A DNA stretch of 40,383 nt from a virus. The notes under the pieces were generated by a model. That model was not told the DNA's origin. It saw only the letters and a list, made by a program, of their open reading frames with translations, and searched no databases. The stretch covers positions 1 through 40,383 of IMG/VR virus record IMGVR_UViG_3300046777_001852; one strand, 5' to 3'. The translations under genes and the position numbers were made by a program. Of the stretch, positions 38,965-40,383 are shown in pieces (within the stretch, counting starts at the first letter, position 1; each line of letters opens with the position of its first letter).

Positions 38965-39080
38965 TGTCCAAGTCCCCAAATAAAGGCAAGAAAGGTTCTG
39001 CTGGAGGTCAAAAGAACTCTAAGCAGAACCAAGGCAATGCTACTGCTAAAAAGGCTAAGAATGGTGGTAAGAAAAAGTGA
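38964..39080 (+). CDS. Lys-rich micro-protein (38 aa)
   Basis: TAATG junction with the holin-like gene. The product consists almost entirely of Lys, Gly, Asn, Gln, Ser and Ala (SPNKGKKGSAGG, TAKKAKNGGKKK) with no aromatic residues. Such composition suggests a disordered polycation that binds nucleic acid or peptidoglycan/LPS. Comparable tiny basic proteins occur in cyanophages, function unknown. Confidence 0.55.
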   Translation: MSKSPNKGKKGSAGGQKNSKQNQGNATAKKAKNGGKKK

Positions 39081-39093
39081 ACTATGAGGTATT

Positions 39094-39294
39094 ATGCCAC
39101 GCGAATGGAATACTCCAATTCGAGAACCTTGGAATCCTGTAATTAAAAAGTGCCTTGATGCTGTCGATGAACACATCAAGGCATATGTTAAAACAGGAGA
39201 TGACTGGCACTTATCACAAGCAGAAATATTAAGAAAGTATGTAAAAGATTTGAAGGTCTGGATACACAAAAAAGAAGGATGGTGGGATGAATGA
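39094..39294 (+). CDS. Small hypothetical protein (66 aa)
   Basis: MPREWNTPIREPWNPVIKKC then a helical LDAVDEHIKAYVKTGDDW and C-terminal HKKEGWWDE. Trp-rich, soluble. Stop overlaps the next start (ATGA). It looks like a conserved cyanophage protein; function unknown. Confidence 0.65.
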   Translation: MPREWNTPIREPWNPVIKKCLDAVDEHIKAYVKTGDDWHLSQAEILRKYVKDLKVWIHKKEGWWDE

Positions 39295-40037
39295 AAAAAC
39301 TCCTTACAGCATTCGGTTTATCTTTAACTTTATCATTTCCAGTAGGTGCTAGTTCTTTAGAAAAGAAACAACCAACAGTTCCAGCATACAGCCTTGCAGC
39401 GATGGGTTGTATGATACTCAGAGAATGTACAGAAGGGGTCGAACAACTTACACCAGACTCTGCATTTTTATCTGGTAAAGAGTTTGATAACTTCAGAACA
39501 GAAATCAAATCTATTCTAGCAGCACTCAATAAACTGAATGTTCCAGTTTATGTTGGTCCGAGTAGATACTTCACACCACGAACGATTGGTTTATACAAAC
39601 CAGAATACAATCGTTTCTTTATCAATGAAGAACTGCTCAAAGATCCTAGAGAGTTTCTGGGAACTTTAAGACATGAAGGGTGGCACGTGGTTCAGGATTG
39701 TATGGGTGGTGGATTAAAAACTTCATTCATGGCACAAGTACATCAAGACTCAGAGATTCCTGCTTGGGTGATGAAGATGACTAAACTATCTTATGAATCT
39801 ATGGGAATGAGTCGTGCTGTACCTTGGGAAGCAGACGCAAACTGGGCAGAAGAACAGTCAGGTCAAACTGTAAAACACTTGGAGATGTGTGCTAAAGGTC
39901 CACTATGGGAACAGGTAAGACCAACTCCTATGACGATGGAATGGCTAATTGGATGTGGGTGGATGAAACCACAAGAAGGTTATAAGGAATATACACCAAA
40001 TAAAAAGTCAGATTATTGTGTAGAAGGTAAGTACTAA
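39291..40037 (+). CDS. Secreted HEGWH metallopeptidase-like protein
   Basis: 248 aa. Signal peptide about 1-20 (LLTAFGLSLTLSF-PVGA-SSLE). Zinc motif RHEGWH at 127-132 (HExxH) with a plausible third ligand Glu180 in PWEADANW about 50 residues on, a gluzincin-like spacing. Cys pairs (40/46 and 137 with later Cys) suit a periplasmic disulfide protein. Probably a periplasmic protease acting on envelope proteins or precursors, or a virion-associated enzyme. Family not recognised. Confidence 0.6.
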   Translation: MKKLLTAFGLSLTLSFPVGASSLEKKQPTVPAYSLAAMGCMILRECTEGVEQLTPDSAFLSGKEFDNFRTEIKSILAALNKLNVPVYVGPSRYFTPRTIGLYKPEYNRFFINEELLKDPREFLGTLRHEGWHVVQDCMGGGLKTSFMAQVHQDSEIPAWVMKMTKLSYESMGMSRAVPWEADANWAEEQSGQTVKHLEMCAKGPLWEQVRPTPMTMEWLIGCGWMKPQEGYKEYTPNKKSDYCVEGKY

Positions 40038-40192
40038 TGCCTCACGATTTTCCTTGGGGAGTTTTTATTATTCTTTCTTGTGGGCTTGCTTTTACTGCGT
40101 ATGTAATCTACTACATAATGAGGTTAGCATTTGAGGAAATGAAAGATGAAGAACCTAGCGATCATTCTGTCAGCGACAAGTCTGACCATTAG
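40037..40192 (+). CDS. 51-aa single-pass membrane protein
   Basis: TAATG junction. One helix (WGVFIILSCGLAFTAYVIYYIM) and an acidic/His-rich tail. Overlaps the next gene by 47 nt. The overlapping pair of small membrane proteins recalls holin/antiholin or spanin arrangements, without sequence proof. Confidence 0.5.
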   Translation: MPHDFPWGVFIILSCGLAFTAYVIYYIMRLAFEEMKDEEPSDHSVSDKSDH

Positions 40193-40358
40193 TGCCGCAC
40201 TTTGTTATGGTGCTTATGTGACTTATCAGAAAGCTCAGAAGATTCTTGAGAATCCTGAAGAGTTTGTCGGTAAAGTCGTAGAGAATCAAGTCAATAAGGC
40301 TTTTGAAAAACTTCCTATTCCTAAACTAAATACTGGGAGTATTAAGTTTCCTTTCTAA
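40146..40358 (+). CDS. Small exported or membrane-anchored protein (70 aa)
   Basis: N-terminal hydrophobic helix (LAIILSATSLTISAALCYGA) with a Cys near 20, then a charged helix (QKAQKILENPEEFVGKVV) and PIPKLNTGSIKFPF. Starts inside the previous gene in another frame. An embedded small-protein pair of this kind is compatible with a spanin pair, but no lipobox is clear. Confidence 0.5.
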   Translation: MKNLAIILSATSLTISAALCYGAYVTYQKAQKILENPEEFVGKVVENQVNKAFEKLPIPKLNTGSIKFPF

Positions 40359-40383
40359 TGGATAATAAAGACCCATACATATA
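40358..40383 (+). CDS. Start of next gene (cut by window edge)
   Basis: TAATG junction with the preceding stop; reads MDNKDPYI and runs off the window. Identity cannot be told. Confidence 0.4.

Overview
The window looks like part of the genome of a large T4-like cyanophage (cyanomyovirus) of marine Synechococcus or Prochlorococcus. Class Ia ribonucleotide reductase (nrdA/nrdB), a T4-type GH24 lysozyme, TATAAATA-type late promoters, a phage tRNA set and dense head-to-tail genes on one strand sit next to cyanobacterial photosynthesis, redox and nutrient genes: PTOX, gnd, cpeT-like, two hli, ferredoxin, pstS with a Pho box, and a host-type porin. All convincing genes are on the + strand. Gene names rest on motifs read by eye from the translations; no database was searched.

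Layout: 1-2.7 kb, 3' end of nrdA, nrdB and small genes including a SegE-like GIY-YIG nuclease. 2.7-5.7 kb, a secreted tail-lysozyme-type protein behind a structured leader, and carbamoyltransferase 1. 5.7-7.5 kb, tRNAs Arg, Asn, Val and Ser with one tRNA-like locus, a Dps-type ferritin and a 2OG-Fe(II) oxygenase. 7.5-10.4 kb, a compact run of tiny membrane proteins around gnd and PTOX. 10.4-11 kb, tRNAs Pro, Ile and Met with an orphan Phd/YefM-type antitoxin and a structured spacer RNA. 11-14.5 kb, carbamoyltransferase 2, a second 2OG oxygenase and a cpeT-like gene preceded by three tandem hairpins.

14.6-30.7 kb is one 16 kb co-directional block of 19 genes: nucleotide-sugar enzymes (GDP-mannose 3,5-epimerase, UDP-glucose dehydrogenase-like, two other epimerases), NAD synthetase, about ten glycosyltransferases of several families and four methyltransferases. 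No flippase, polymerase, ligase or membrane-spanning protein is apparent in it. It reads as a self-contained cytoplasmic glycan assembly line. With the two carbamoyltransferases and two oxygenases, it suggests decoration of a virion protein, DNA base or host glycan by sugars that are then O-methylated or carbamoylated. This is the best candidate in the window for an undescribed system.

30.7-35.1 kb holds envelope, nutrient and redox genes: SLH porin, Pho-box pstS, hli, ferredoxin, hli and peroxiredoxin. 35.1-40.4 kb is a lysis and envelope region. A C39-like peptidase and a GH24 lysozyme share the same N-terminal module. They are followed by a large secreted Thr-rich protein with a beta-barrel-like C-terminus, a holin-like protein, a Lys-rich micro-protein, a secreted HEGWH metallopeptidase-like protein and small membrane proteins.

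Regulation visible in the sequence: sigma70-like promoters (TTGAC-17-TATAAT) before tRNA blocks and small genes, TATAAATA/CTAAATA late boxes 7-25 nt before several starts, and intrinsic terminators fused to the next promoter at three junctions.
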